From positions 1 to 49,048 of the forward strand of contig JAFLSJ010000004.1 of the NCBI GenBank assembly GCA_022511005.1: a DNA stretch of 49,048 bases, read 5' to 3'. The notes beneath the pieces were generated by a model. That model ran no database searches and had not been told where the DNA came from. It saw nothing but the letters and a program-made list of their open reading frames with translations. Made by a program: the position numbers and the translations under genes. This document shows, in pieces, positions 1 through 8,774 of this stretch (within the stretch, counting starts at the first letter, position 1; the number at the start of each line of letters is the position of its first letter). This DNA is from Ruminococcus sp. GTDB taxonomy: Bacteria > Bacillota > Clostridia > Oscillospirales > Acutalibacteraceae.

Positions 1-961
1 GACCGCCCATAATTCCTGCAATAGCAACAGGTGTGTCGCCGTTGCAAATCATAAGAGTGTTTTCGTCAATGTTTCTGTCAACACCGTCAAGTGTTTTGAA
101 AACAAATGGCGTATCAAATCTTTTAATTCTGATTTTTTCAACTTTTCTTGAATCAAATGCATGCATTGGCTGTCCCATTTCAAGCATAAGGTAGTTTGTT
201 AAATCGGCAAGGAAGTTGATTCCTCTCATACCGCAGTAATAAAGTCTTATTCTCATATTTACGGGACTTACGTTTCTTGTAATGTTTTCAACCTGCAAAC
301 AGCTGTATCTCTGACAGAGTGGATCTTCAATTTTTAAATCAATTTTTGCAAGGTCATTATATTGAGATAAATCCTCTGTTTCAATTGGCTTTAACGGTCT
401 TTTTGCAAGAGATGCAAATTCTCTTGCTATACCGTAGTGCCCCCAAAGGTCAGGTCTGTTTGTAAGAGATTTATTGTCAACCTCAAATACAATATCGTCA
501 ATTTGGTAAATATCTTTAATATCAGTTCCGTTTGCAACATCGTCTGTAATTTCCATTATACCTGAGTTGTCGTCACTGATTCCTATTTCAGACTCACTAC
601 AGCACATTCCGTTTGACATAAAGCCTGCAAGGGGACGGGGCGCAATTGTGATTTCGCCCAGTTTTGCTCCAACCTTTGCAAAGGCAGTTTTCATACCCAC
701 TCTTACGTTCGGTGCTCCGCATACAACATCTGTAAGATCAGCTTCGCCTGCGTCAACCTTTAAAAGATGAAGCTTTTTGGAATCGGGGTGGGGGTCAACT
801 GATTTAATTTCTGCAACAACTACACCGCTCAAATCGGAACCTTTATAGAAAATTTCGTTTTCAACCTCAGCAGTAGAAAGAGAAAACTGATGTATAAGCT
901 CAACCTTATCAAGACCTTTTAAATCAACAAAGTCTTCAATCCAGTTCATTGATAAAAACAT
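1..961 (-). CDS. pheT: Phenylalanyl-tRNA synthetase beta subunit, N-terminal part (truncated by window edge)
   Basis: Reverse translation gives MFLSMNWIEDFVDLKGLDKVELIHQFSLSTAEVENEIFYKGSDLSGVVVAEI...; followed downstream organisation with pheS and a Phe T-box. Confidence 0.95.
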   Translation of the reverse strand, partial: MFLSMNWIEDFVDLKGLDKVELIHQFSLSTAEVENEIFYKGSDLSGVVVAEIKSVDPHPDSKKLHLLKVDAGEADLTDVVCGAPNVRVGMKTAFAKVGAKLGEITIAPRPLAGFMSNGMCCSESEIGISDDNSGIMEITDDVANGTDIKDIYQIDDIVFEVDNKSLTNRPDLWGHYGIAREFASLAKRPLKPIETEDLSQYNDLAKIDLKIEDPLCQRYSCLQVENITRNVSPVNMRIRLYYCGMRGINFLADLTNYLMLEMGQPMHAFDSRKVEKIRIKRFDTPFVFKTLDGVDRNIDENTLMICNGDTPVAIAGIMGG

Positions 962-978
962 ATTCTTTTTCTCCTTTC

Positions 979-2031
979 TTATTCATCATCTGTAAACTGT
1001 GACAGCACTTTAAGACTGCCGCTGTTTAAATCTCTGATATCTTTAATACCGTATTTCATCATTGCAAGTCTTGTAAGTCCAAGACCGAATGCAAAGCCTG
1101 TGTATTTTTCAGGGTCGATTCCGCCCTCTTTAAGTACATTTGGGTGAATCATTCCGCAGGGGCAAAGCTCAAGCCAACCGCTGTGTTTACAGGAAGCACA
1201 GCCTTCGCCGCCGCAGATAAGACAGCTTATATCAAGCTCAAAGCCGGGTTCCACAAATGGGAAAAATCCGGGACGAAGTCTTACTTTGATTTCCTTTTGG
1301 AATACCTCCGAAAGCATTGTTTCCATAAAGAAAATAAGGTTTGAAATGGAAATATCTTTATCTACCATTACGCCTTCCATCTGGAAGAAAGTGTTTTCAT
1401 GGCAGGCGTCTGTTGCTTCGTTTCTAAAACATCTGCCGGGAAATATGGCTTTAATGGGAATATCCTTTTCTATTAAATTCTTGCTGTATTTTCTAAGTAT
1501 GGCATTTTGCGCCGCAGAGGTTTGTGATTTTAAAAGCTGTCCGTTTTCAAGATAATAAGTATCCTGCATATCACGGGCAGGGTGATGCTTCGGGATGTTT
1601 ACAGCCTCAAAACATTCATAATCGGTTACAACCTCGGGATAATCTTCAACTGTAAAGCCCATAGATTTAAAGATTTTTTCACACTGTCTTTGAACAAGCG
1701 TAATGGGATGATATGAGCCTCTTTCCAATGGGGCAGGAGTAGTAACGTCAAACAAAGGCATAGAAGCAATCTCTGCTTGAATTTCTTTTTCCTTTAATTC
1801 TGTGATTTTACTTTCAATTTTTTCAGTTGCATAGTTTTTCAGTTGGTTCACATCTGCACCGAAAGCTTTTTTTTCTTCTGCAGATAAATCTTTCATACCT
1901 TTTAAAAGCGCTGTAATACTGCCTTTTTTGCCAAGATATGCAACCCTGATTTTATCAAGGTCGTTAAGGTCATTAATGTCTGAAAGTTCTGCTTCCAGTT
2001 GATTTTTCAGGTTTAAAATTTTCTCGTCCAT
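979..2031 (-). CDS. pheS: Phenylalanyl-tRNA synthetase alpha subunit
   Basis: 350 aa ORF with class II aaRS motifs (GSYHPITLVQRQCEKIF, FRNEATDACHENTFFQMEG, GFAFGLGLTRLAMMKYGI). Confidence 0.97.
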   Translation of the reverse strand: MDEKILNLKNQLEAELSDINDLNDLDKIRVAYLGKKGSITALLKGMKDLSAEEKKAFGADVNQLKNYATEKIESKITELKEKEIQAEIASMPLFDVTTPAPLERGSYHPITLVQRQCEKIFKSMGFTVEDYPEVVTDYECFEAVNIPKHHPARDMQDTYYLENGQLLKSQTSAAQNAILRKYSKNLIEKDIPIKAIFPGRCFRNEATDACHENTFFQMEGVMVDKDISISNLIFFMETMLSEVFQKEIKVRLRPGFFPFVEPGFELDISCLICGGEGCASCKHSGWLELCPCGMIHPNVLKEGGIDPEKYTGFAFGLGLTRLAMMKYGIKDIRDLNSGSLKVLSQFTDDE

Positions 2032-2044
2032 AAATTCCTCCGTT

Positions 2045-2300
2045 AAAAATAAAAAATCCCTTTGTTTTTAAACAAAGGGACGAATATAATCCGCGGTACC
2101 ACCCTGGTTTTTGCATCATTAAGAGCAAACACTCCTTTGGCAAGTAACGGTGCCCGCCGTTGAAGCCTACTGAAAATTTTCAGCCTCACCACTCAGAAGG
2201 GAACTTCATCTGTTTTGTGCATATCTGCCTTACAGCCATGGACAGATTCTCTTAAATGCAGTTATAAACAAACTACTTTCTTCGTCACAGTGTTATCTTT
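2045..2300 (-). promoter_or_regulatory. T-box leader (Phe) upstream of pheS
   Basis: Minus strand contains the T-box core AACCAGGGTGGTACCGCGG, the stem I segment GACGAAGAAAGTAG, candidate specifier TTC (plus-strand GAA at 2202-2204), and terminator TCCCTTTGTTTAAAAACAAAGGGATTTTTT. Confidence 0.95.
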
Positions 2301-2400
2301 TAGAATAATAACATTTTACTTTTGTTTTTGCAAGAGTTTTATTGAAAAAAACTATATTTTGTGTTATCATAAATCAATAATATATTAAGGAGATAGATGT

Positions 2401-2958
2401 ATGGATGTTTTTATTGAACAGGTAATTAAAAGAAAAAGGAATGTAAAAAGCATTGCAATTATCGTTTTAGTTTTAAGCTTATTGATTTTAGCTCCCGTAA
2501 TTTGCTGTTTGCTTGCTTTTGTGATTACCCCTTACTTTGTGTATATAGGTTTGTTTGTTTTTATAATCGGAATTTATCTTGCATGGTATTTTATTACAGG
2601 TCAGAGGATTGAGTACGAATATTCGGTAGCCTCAGGAACTCTTGATATTTCAAAAATTATTTCCAAAAGAAAAAGAAAAAGAGTAACAAAGATAGAAATT
2701 GCAGATATTGACCTTTTCTGCAAGATTACGGATAAAAGAATTAACGAAAGAAAATATCAGAAGCAATTTATGGCGGCAGCTGACCCTAATGATAAGGAAA
2801 ACACATATTGTGTTGTATATCACAGCACTGCATACGGAAGAACAATTTTAACATTTACTCCCAATGAAAAAATAAGAGAGGGTATGAAACCCTATTTAAA
2901 AAAGGAAATAATGCTTGAAATGTTCTATAATAGAGGATCGAGAAATGGAACTTATTGA
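2401..2958 (+). CDS. Conserved hypothetical membrane protein with two N-terminal TM segments (DUF6106-like)
   Basis: 185 aa ORF, hydrophobic N-terminal half; 14-nt overlap with nnrD. Confidence 0.7.
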   Translation: MDVFIEQVIKRKRNVKSIAIIVLVLSLLILAPVICCLLAFVITPYFVYIGLFVFIIGIYLAWYFITGQRIEYEYSVASGTLDISKIISKRKRKRVTKIEIADIDLFCKITDKRINERKYQKQFMAAADPNDKENTYCVVYHSTAYGRTILTFTPNEKIREGMKPYLKKEIMLEMFYNRGSRNGTY

Positions 2959-3817
2959 TAATTTAGTTGTAAAGGAAGCACTTGTAAAAAGAGAAAAAGA
3001 CTCCAACAAAGGTACTTTTGGCTCTTTGCTTACCATTTGCGGAAGTTATTCTATGGCAGGAGCAGGGATTTTGGCAGGAAAGGGTGCTTTAAGAAGCGGT
3101 ATAGGTCTTTTAAAAATGGCTTTACCCGAGAGTATTTATCCCATTATTGCATGGGCAATTTTTGAAAGCGTTTATTATCCTTTAAAGGGAAATGAAAGCG
3201 GAACGCTTAGTAAAAAAGAGACGCCTTTTCTTTTGAAAAAGGCAGATGAATGCAGAGCAGTTTTAATAGGATGCGGTATGCAAAATAACAGCGATACAAG
3301 GTTTATTACAAGGTCTTTTATTGAAAGGTGCAGTAAGCCTTTGATTCTTGATGCTGACGCTTTAAATTCAATTGCAGATGATGTGAGTATTTTGAAAAAT
3401 GCTAACTCTCCCGTAATTATTACCCCTCACCCGGGAGAAATGGCACGGCTTATTAATAATACAGTTTCTTACGTTCAGGAGAACAGGGAAGAGGTCGCAA
3501 AAGCTTTTGCAAAAGAAAACAGAGTTTATGTTGTACTTAAGGGATATAAAACCATAGTGGCAACACCTGACGGCAGAGCAAAAGTTAATAATACTGGAAA
3601 CCCGGGAATGGCAACAGGAGGCAGCGGAGATGTTCTTGCCGGTATTATTTCATCTTTAGTTGCTCAAAATCCGGCAAAGTCTTTTGAGTGTGCATGTGCA
3701 GGAGTCTATGTTCACGGTCTTGCAGGGGACATTGCAAAGGATAAATTGGGAGAGATTTCTATGCTTCCAACTGATTTAATCGATTGTTTGCCCGAGGCTT
3801 TTAAAAAGTGTAATTAA
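2945..3817 (+). CDS. nnrD: ADP-dependent NAD(P)H-hydrate dehydratase
   Basis: GTFGSLLTICGSYSMAGAGILAGKGALRSG, NTGNPGMATGGSGDVLAGIISSL motifs; internal ATG at 2945 is the likely start. Confidence 0.9.
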   Translation: MELIDNLVVKEALVKREKDSNKGTFGSLLTICGSYSMAGAGILAGKGALRSGIGLLKMALPESIYPIIAWAIFESVYYPLKGNESGTLSKKETPFLLKKADECRAVLIGCGMQNNSDTRFITRSFIERCSKPLILDADALNSIADDVSILKNANSPVIITPHPGEMARLINNTVSYVQENREEVAKAFAKENRVYVVLKGYKTIVATPDGRAKVNNTGNPGMATGGSGDVLAGIISSLVAQNPAKSFECACAGVYVHGLAGDIAKDKLGEISMLPTDLIDCLPEAFKKCN

Positions 3818-3857
3818 AAATTTGTCAAAGACATATAGTATTAAAAAGGAGGCTTAT

Positions 3858-4388
3858 ATGAAAAGGCTTTTCTCTTTAATTTTATGTGTCTTTTTTATTT
3901 GTATAATTGTTACCGGTTTTACTTCTTGCAGTGAAGCTGAAACACAGCCCCAACTACCTGTAACGGATTTTGGCGGTGAGATTTGTGTTAATACAAACAA
4001 TACCCAAATCAAGGGGAGTTTTTCAAACAATCGTCAGGGAGTAATGACTTTAACTGTTAATTCCCCCGACAGCATAAAGGGAATGAAGTATGAATACAAA
4101 GATGAACTGCTTACAATTAATTTTGAGGGTATAATTACCGAGACGGTTTTGGGGAATTTACCTCAGGATAACTTTGTAAGATTGCTTTATGACTGTATGT
4201 TTAATCTTAATAATGAAGAAAATATAAATCTAAGTTCATTTGATGAACAATCAGCAGTTTATAATGTTAAGTCAAGTGAAAATACATATAAGGTTTACAC
4301 CATAACAGATACAGGCATTATTGCAAAAATAGAATGTGACGCTATGCAGGCAGAGTTTTCTGCTCAGGAGCAGTTTAAAGAAGAATAA
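3858..4388 (+). CDS. Putative lipoprotein
   Basis: MKRLFSLILCVFFICIIVTGFTSC lipobox-like signal; RBS aaaggagg upstream. Confidence 0.75.
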   Translation: MKRLFSLILCVFFICIIVTGFTSCSEAETQPQLPVTDFGGEICVNTNNTQIKGSFSNNRQGVMTLTVNSPDSIKGMKYEYKDELLTINFEGIITETVLGNLPQDNFVRLLYDCMFNLNNEENINLSSFDEQSAVYNVKSSENTYKVYTITDTGIIAKIECDAMQAEFSAQEQFKEE

Positions 4389-4504
4389 AATAAAAATATT
4401 CACCCATTGTTAAAAATTCAAATAATATGTAACAGGCTGTATAAGAAGAATTTATGTGGCAAAAATATTATTAAAGAATTTTAACTTTATGGAGCGTGAA
4501 TAAA

Positions 4505-4852
4505 TTGACTGTTAAACGAGGAGATATTTATTATGCCGATTTAAGTCCTGTTATTGGCTCTGAACAAGGAGGAATAAGACCTGTTTTGATTGTGCAGAAT
4601 GATGTAGGAAATCGCTTCAGCCCAACAGTTATTGCCGCTGCAATTACAAGTCAGCAGTCTAAGGCTAATCTTCCTACTCATATTTCTATAAATGCTGTGG
4701 AAAGCGGATTATCTAAGGACAGCGTTGTGCTTTTGGAACAGGTTAGAACTATTGATAAAAAACGCTTGAAAGAAAAAATGGGAACAGTAGATGAAAACTC
4801 TATGGGTGAAATAGACAAAGCGATTTCAATTTCTTTTGGTTTAAACGGTTAA
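4505..4852 (+). CDS. MazF/PemK-family endoribonuclease toxin (EndoA/NdoA-like); TTG start, GTG at 4496 also possible
   Basis: [36 protein letters not shown]... typical of MazF/NdoA. Confidence 0.92.
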   Translation: MTVKRGDIYYADLSPVIGSEQGGIRPVLIVQNDVGNRFSPTVIAAAITSQQSKANLPTHISINAVESGLSKDSVVLLEQVRTIDKKRLKEKMGTVDENSMGEIDKAISISFGLNG

Positions 4853-4881
4853 TAACGGCTTACATATATGTAGGCTGAAAA

Positions 4882-4908
4882 TAGGCACTGCGTAAGCAGT
4901 GCCTTCTT
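4882..4908 (+). terminator. Rho-independent terminator after mazF
   Basis: AGGCACTGC-GTAA-GCAGTGCCTTCTTT. Confidence 0.75.
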
Positions 4909-5005
4909 TATACTTTATAGGAAATTGCTCGGAAACAGCTGGGCATAAATGAGTGTTTTTATATGGTGCTGTCTGCTCAAATAGGTGCAGCCCACCGGCT
5001 GCTTT

Positions 5006-5674
5006 TTATTTGAATGCAGGTGCTTTGAAATTTGAATCTGCAAAAGCGTCACCGTTGGGTGATGGCTCTGACATACTGAAATACATTCTTGCGGCCTTTG
5101 TTGTTCCGAAATCTCTGTTTGAGCCTGTGTTTTGTACCTTGTTGAATGCTTCTCTGAACATTGCGTTGTGTGCTTCTTCTCTGTTTAATAAAAAGTCGAT
5201 AGTTTCTCTTACCTTTTTGTCCTCAATCTGTCTGTAAAGATATTCGTAAACTACTTTTGCTCTTTGCTCAGATGCAATATTTGAAAGCAGATCTGCACAT
5301 AAATCGCCTGTTACTGTAACATAGTCGCCTGTCCAGGAGTAACCTGATGCGTTGATTAAGCCTGGGTTAAGTCCTAAAATTACGTGAGACTGAATTTCTC
5401 CTGCTTCAACCTGTGTATAATCAACATCGTGTCCGTTTAACAGATTAATTGTCTGAGCTACCATTTCCATATGACCTAATTCTTCTGCGGCAATATCAAG
5501 GAAAAGGTCTTTGATTTCAGGATCTTTAATTCTGAAACTCTGTGACATATACTGCATAGCGGCTTTAAGCTCACCGTTTCCGCCGCCTAATTGCTCTTGT
5601 AAAAGTACGGCATACTGTGGGTTTGGCTTTTCTACTGCAACAGGGTGAAAAAGTTGTTTTTCGTGTTTAAACAT
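5006..5674 (-). CDS. Manganese catalase family protein (CotJC-like)
   Basis: QEQLGGGNGELKAAMQYMSQSF...IAAEELGHMEMVAQTINLL; ferritin-like EExxH pattern. Confidence 0.9.
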   Translation of the reverse strand: MFKHEKQLFHPVAVEKPNPQYAVLLQEQLGGGNGELKAAMQYMSQSFRIKDPEIKDLFLDIAAEELGHMEMVAQTINLLNGHDVDYTQVEAGEIQSHVILGLNPGLINASGYSWTGDYVTVTGDLCADLLSNIASEQRAKVVYEYLYRQIEDKKVRETIDFLLNREEAHNAMFREAFNKVQNTGSNRDFGTTKAARMYFSMSEPSPNGDAFADSNFKAPAFK

Positions 5675-5858
5675 AATATAATCTCCTTTCTTATTTTCAA
5701 TTTTATTGTTTGAAAATACTCTTATATTATGCCAATAACAATTTTACAAAAGCTAATAAAATTTAATATTAAATAATAACAAAAAAATTAAATTAATACT
5801 TGATTTTTTCACAAATAAATTGTAAAATATAAAAGTTGAACAATTTAAGTTAAAAAAT

Positions 5859-5942
5859 GCGGGTGTGGCGGAATTGGCAGACGCGCTAGATTTAGGTTCT
5901 AGTGGCAACACCGTGCAGGTTCAAGTCCTGTCACCCGCACCA
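5859..5942 (+). tRNA. tRNA-Leu (anticodon TAG), CCA encoded
   Basis: GCGGGTG acceptor pairs with CACCCGC; anticodon arm CTAGA-TTTAGGT-TCTAG; variable arm; T-arm AGGTTCAAGTCCT; ACCA end. Confidence 0.96.
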
Positions 5943-5946
5943 AATT

Positions 5947-5998
5947 AAAAGCTACATTTTACCCTTGGAAAGCAAGGTTGAAATGTAGCTTTTCTTTT
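5947..5998 (+). terminator. Long stem terminator-like hairpin downstream of tRNA-Leu
   Basis: AAAAGCTACATTT ... AAATGTAGCTTTTCTTTT. Confidence 0.7.
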
Positions 5999-6019
5999 GA
6001 GAAAATATAAAATCGTTTT

Positions 6020-6289
6020 TAACTCGGAAGGTATCAAGAAACCAATACGGGAACAGCGGTTTAAAGTTGCAGCTATTGACTGTCAGCAATACCGTAATTG
6101 ATATATAATGCGATCCATCAGGCGGAGAGCTAAGCCTACAGTGATAACATTAAGTTCGATATTCCACATAGCATGAGAAGCGGAAAGACGGTATTGAATC
6201 ACTTGCAGTTTCTCGGCTACACCAAAGGAGAAGATGGATAACTGCAAATCGTTCCGGAAGAAGTAGAAATTGTTAAGAAAGATATTTGA
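6020..6289 (+). pseudogene. Degenerate remnant of a large serine recombinase
   Basis: Frame 6149-6289 reads IKFDIPHSMRSGKTVLNHLQFLGYTKGEDG*LQIVPEEVEIVKKDI*, matching the serine recombinase pattern (xLNxxxFLGYTKDEDGxLxIVPEEAEIVK); internal stop; possible N-terminal trace KVAA at ~6060. Confidence 0.75.
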
Positions 6290-6298
6290 GTTTTATTT

Positions 6299-7174
6299 TC
6301 AAGTAAATGTGTTTTTAATCTCATCAATCAACAGCTCCGCAATCGGGCTGAATACCTGATATCTTTTCCAAATAATAAACATTTTTGATTCGAGCGTTGG
6401 AGTTAAAGGGCGGAAACAAAGCTCACTTTCATTTCCGGTGTCTGCAAGGCGGTCAAAGGTCAAAAGCAGACAGTTGCCTGCTTTTACAAATACAGTTCCG
6501 TTATAGAACAGATTGACCGTTCCGGTAATATTCAGTTCATCGAGTTTCTCTCCGCACCATCTTGGAAAATCAGCCTCCAGCGACTGAGGAGAGGAAATCA
6601 GATCATAACCGATCAGATCGTCCACTGTAACCGACTGTATTTTTGCCAATGGACAGTCCTTTCGCATCACCACACCCCAAGTATTAGCTACCGGAAGTTC
6701 AATATAGTTGTATTTTTGAAGATTTGGAGGCTCTACAATGACGGCAAAATCCAGAAGACCACGATCGAGACGCTCTGCAACCTGGACCGTATCCCCGCTT
6801 AAAATATGGTATTTAAGCAGCGGATAGCGTTCTCTAAATTTACGAATGATTTCGGCAAGGTACCGTATTTGATGTGATTCGGCGCAGCCAATGTAAACGT
6901 CGCCGCCTGTGATTTCGTTCATCGCCCTAAATTCATCTGTGGTTTTATCAACCATAGAGAGGATATCTTCCGCTCGTTTGCGTAGTAGCATTCCTTCATC
7001 AGTCAAGTGAATGCTTGCACTTCCGCGTCGGAACAGTTTTTTGCCCAGTTCCTCCTCCAGATCCTTCATTTGTTTGGATAGCGTTGGCTGAGACACATGA
7101 AGCCTCTCTGACGCCCGCGTCATATTCTCCTCACGAGCGATTTCCAAGAAATATCTAAGCACTCGGATTTCCAT
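6299..7174 (-). CDS. LysR-family transcriptional regulator
   Basis: MEIRVLRYFLEIAREENMTRASERLHVSQPTLSKQMKDLEEELGKKLFRR HTH. Confidence 0.93.
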   Translation of the reverse strand: MEIRVLRYFLEIAREENMTRASERLHVSQPTLSKQMKDLEEELGKKLFRRGSASIHLTDEGMLLRKRAEDILSMVDKTTDEFRAMNEITGGDVYIGCAESHQIRYLAEIIRKFRERYPLLKYHILSGDTVQVAERLDRGLLDFAVIVEPPNLQKYNYIELPVANTWGVVMRKDCPLAKIQSVTVDDLIGYDLISSPQSLEADFPRWCGEKLDELNITGTVNLFYNGTVFVKAGNCLLLTFDRLADTGNESELCFRPLTPTLESKMFIIWKRYQVFSPIAELLIDEIKNTFT

Positions 7175-7220
7175 CTGCATCACTCCCATTTCTTATCATC
7201 CTTTATTATACTTTGCTGTG

Positions 7221-7239
7221 TTATTCTCGTCAAGAATAA
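7221..7239. promoter_or_regulatory. Candidate LysR operator in divergent intergenic region
   Basis: TTATTCT-CGTCA-AGAATAA inverted repeat (7-bp perfect arms). Confidence 0.5.
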
Positions 7240-7313
7240 CACGATATTATTTATAAGTATTAGACATATCTAAAGAGAGAGGGTATAATAAAAAACGTAA
7301 GGAGGCGATGTAT

Positions 7314-7571
7314 ATGGCCCGTGCGGAAGATAGGGAAGGAAGTCTGTATCAGAACTTGATTGATGCAGGATATAGCGAAGTAGAGGCCAATCAGTGTCTA
7401 CTCCTTGCCGGAAACGGTGAATGGATGAAAATCTGTAAGATGCTTGCAAAGCAAAAAACGGTGTTGTTGGCCGCACTTCACAAAAGCGAAAAGCAAATAG
7501 ACTGTTTGGATTTTCTGGTATACGAAATCAATAAAAAACATAATCTTGGAGGTAAGCAAAATGTTAGATGA
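7314..7571 (+). CDS. Small hypothetical protein (~85 aa) upstream of hydrolase
   Basis: MARAEDREGSLYQNLIDAGYSEVEANQCLLLAGNGEWMKICKMLAKQK...; RBS aaggaggcg; overlaps next start. Confidence 0.75.
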   Translation: MARAEDREGSLYQNLIDAGYSEVEANQCLLLAGNGEWMKICKMLAKQKTVLLAALHKSEKQIDCLDFLVYEINKKHNLGGKQNVR

Positions 7572-8535
7572 AAAATTGGTACTGACTGAAAAGTGGGATA
7601 AGACTTTCCCGAAAAACGACAAAGTGAATCACTGCAAGGTAACCTTTCACAACCGTTACGGAATCACACTCGCAGCGGATCTTTATGAACCGAAGGATAC
7701 TACAGAAAAAATGCCCGCTATTGCCGTGTGCGGACCCTTTGGTGCGGTAAAAGAACAAAGTGCAGGACTTTATGCCCAGACGCTGGCTGAGCGTGGTTTT
7801 CTGACAATCGCTTTTGATCCATCATTTACAGGTGAGAGCGGAGGGCAACCCCGTTATGTGGCGTCGCCTGATATCAACACCGAGGATTTTTCTGCCGCTG
7901 TGGATTTCCTCTCCGTACAGGAAAATGTTGACTCAGAACGTATCGGTATTCTCGGTATCTGTGGCTGGGGTGGTATGGCACTGAATGCGGCGGCAAACGA
8001 TACTCGTATCAAGGCAACAGTCGCTTCTACGATGTACGACATGACCCGCGTCAATGCTCGTGGATACTTTGACACAATGGACGCTGACGCACGGTATGAG
8101 GTGCGTAAGAGCTTGAACGCCCAAAGGATCGAGGATTACAAAAATGGTTCCTATCAGCTCGGTGGAGGAGTTGTTGATCCTTTACCGAAGGACGCACCTT
8201 TCTATGTAAAAGATTACTACGACTATTACAAGACAAGTCGCGGCTATCATGAGCGTTCTCTCAACTCCAATGGTGGATGGAACACCACCTCTGCACTGTC
8301 TTTCATTAATATGCCGATTCTCGCCTATGCCGACGAGATACGCAATGCAGTACTCATTATTCACGGCGAAAAGGCTCACTCACGCTATTTCAGCGAGGAC
8401 GCTTTCAAGAAACTGAAAGGCGACAACAAGGAACTGCTGATCATTCCCGGAGCGGTGCATACCGATCTTTATGACAGAACTGATATTATCCCGTTTGACA
8501 AGCTTACCGAGTTCTTTAACAGATATCTTGTGTAA
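7561..8535 (+). CDS. Alpha/beta hydrolase (dienelactone hydrolase/X-Pro-dipeptidase-like fold)
   Basis: GILGICGWGGMALNAAA nucleophile-elbow-like region, C-terminal ...IPGAVHTDLYD catalytic His region. Confidence 0.85.
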   Translation: MLDEKLVLTEKWDKTFPKNDKVNHCKVTFHNRYGITLAADLYEPKDTTEKMPAIAVCGPFGAVKEQSAGLYAQTLAERGFLTIAFDPSFTGESGGQPRYVASPDINTEDFSAAVDFLSVQENVDSERIGILGICGWGGMALNAAANDTRIKATVASTMYDMTRVNARGYFDTMDADARYEVRKSLNAQRIEDYKNGSYQLGGGVVDPLPKDAPFYVKDYYDYYKTSRGYHERSLNSNGGWNTTSALSFINMPILAYADEIRNAVLIIHGEKAHSRYFSEDAFKKLKGDNKELLIIPGAVHTDLYDRTDIIPFDKLTEFFNRYLV

Positions 8536-8547
8536 ATCTGGAGGAGT

Positions 8548-8645
8548 ATGCGATTAAAATCTTAGTATTAAACGGAAGTCTCCGTACAGGCAGTAACACA
8601 GAGAAAATGATTGCCGCCTGTACGGGATGGCGCTGTATCATCTGA
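8548..8645 (+). pseudogene. Truncated NADPH-dependent FMN reductase/flavodoxin-like N-terminus
   Basis: Frame from 8550: A-IKILVLNGSLRTGSNTEKMIAACTGWRCII*; matches the N-terminus MKILVLNGSPRxGxNT; ATG is out of frame. Confidence 0.7.
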
Positions 8646-8774
8646 CATCAAGTGTGATTAATCATATAAAGAGAATATTGACACTTTAAAGTTTTCTATA
8701 TACACTATGATTTTTATTATAAAAATGGAAACAATAAAATGTATGAAATCATAACTTAAAAAGGATGTATTACT

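Noticed and set aside
7854-8379. Several minus-strand ORFs of 61-73 aa inside the alpha/beta hydrolase gene
   Set aside because: Shadow ORFs in a GC-richer gene; no recognisable domains.
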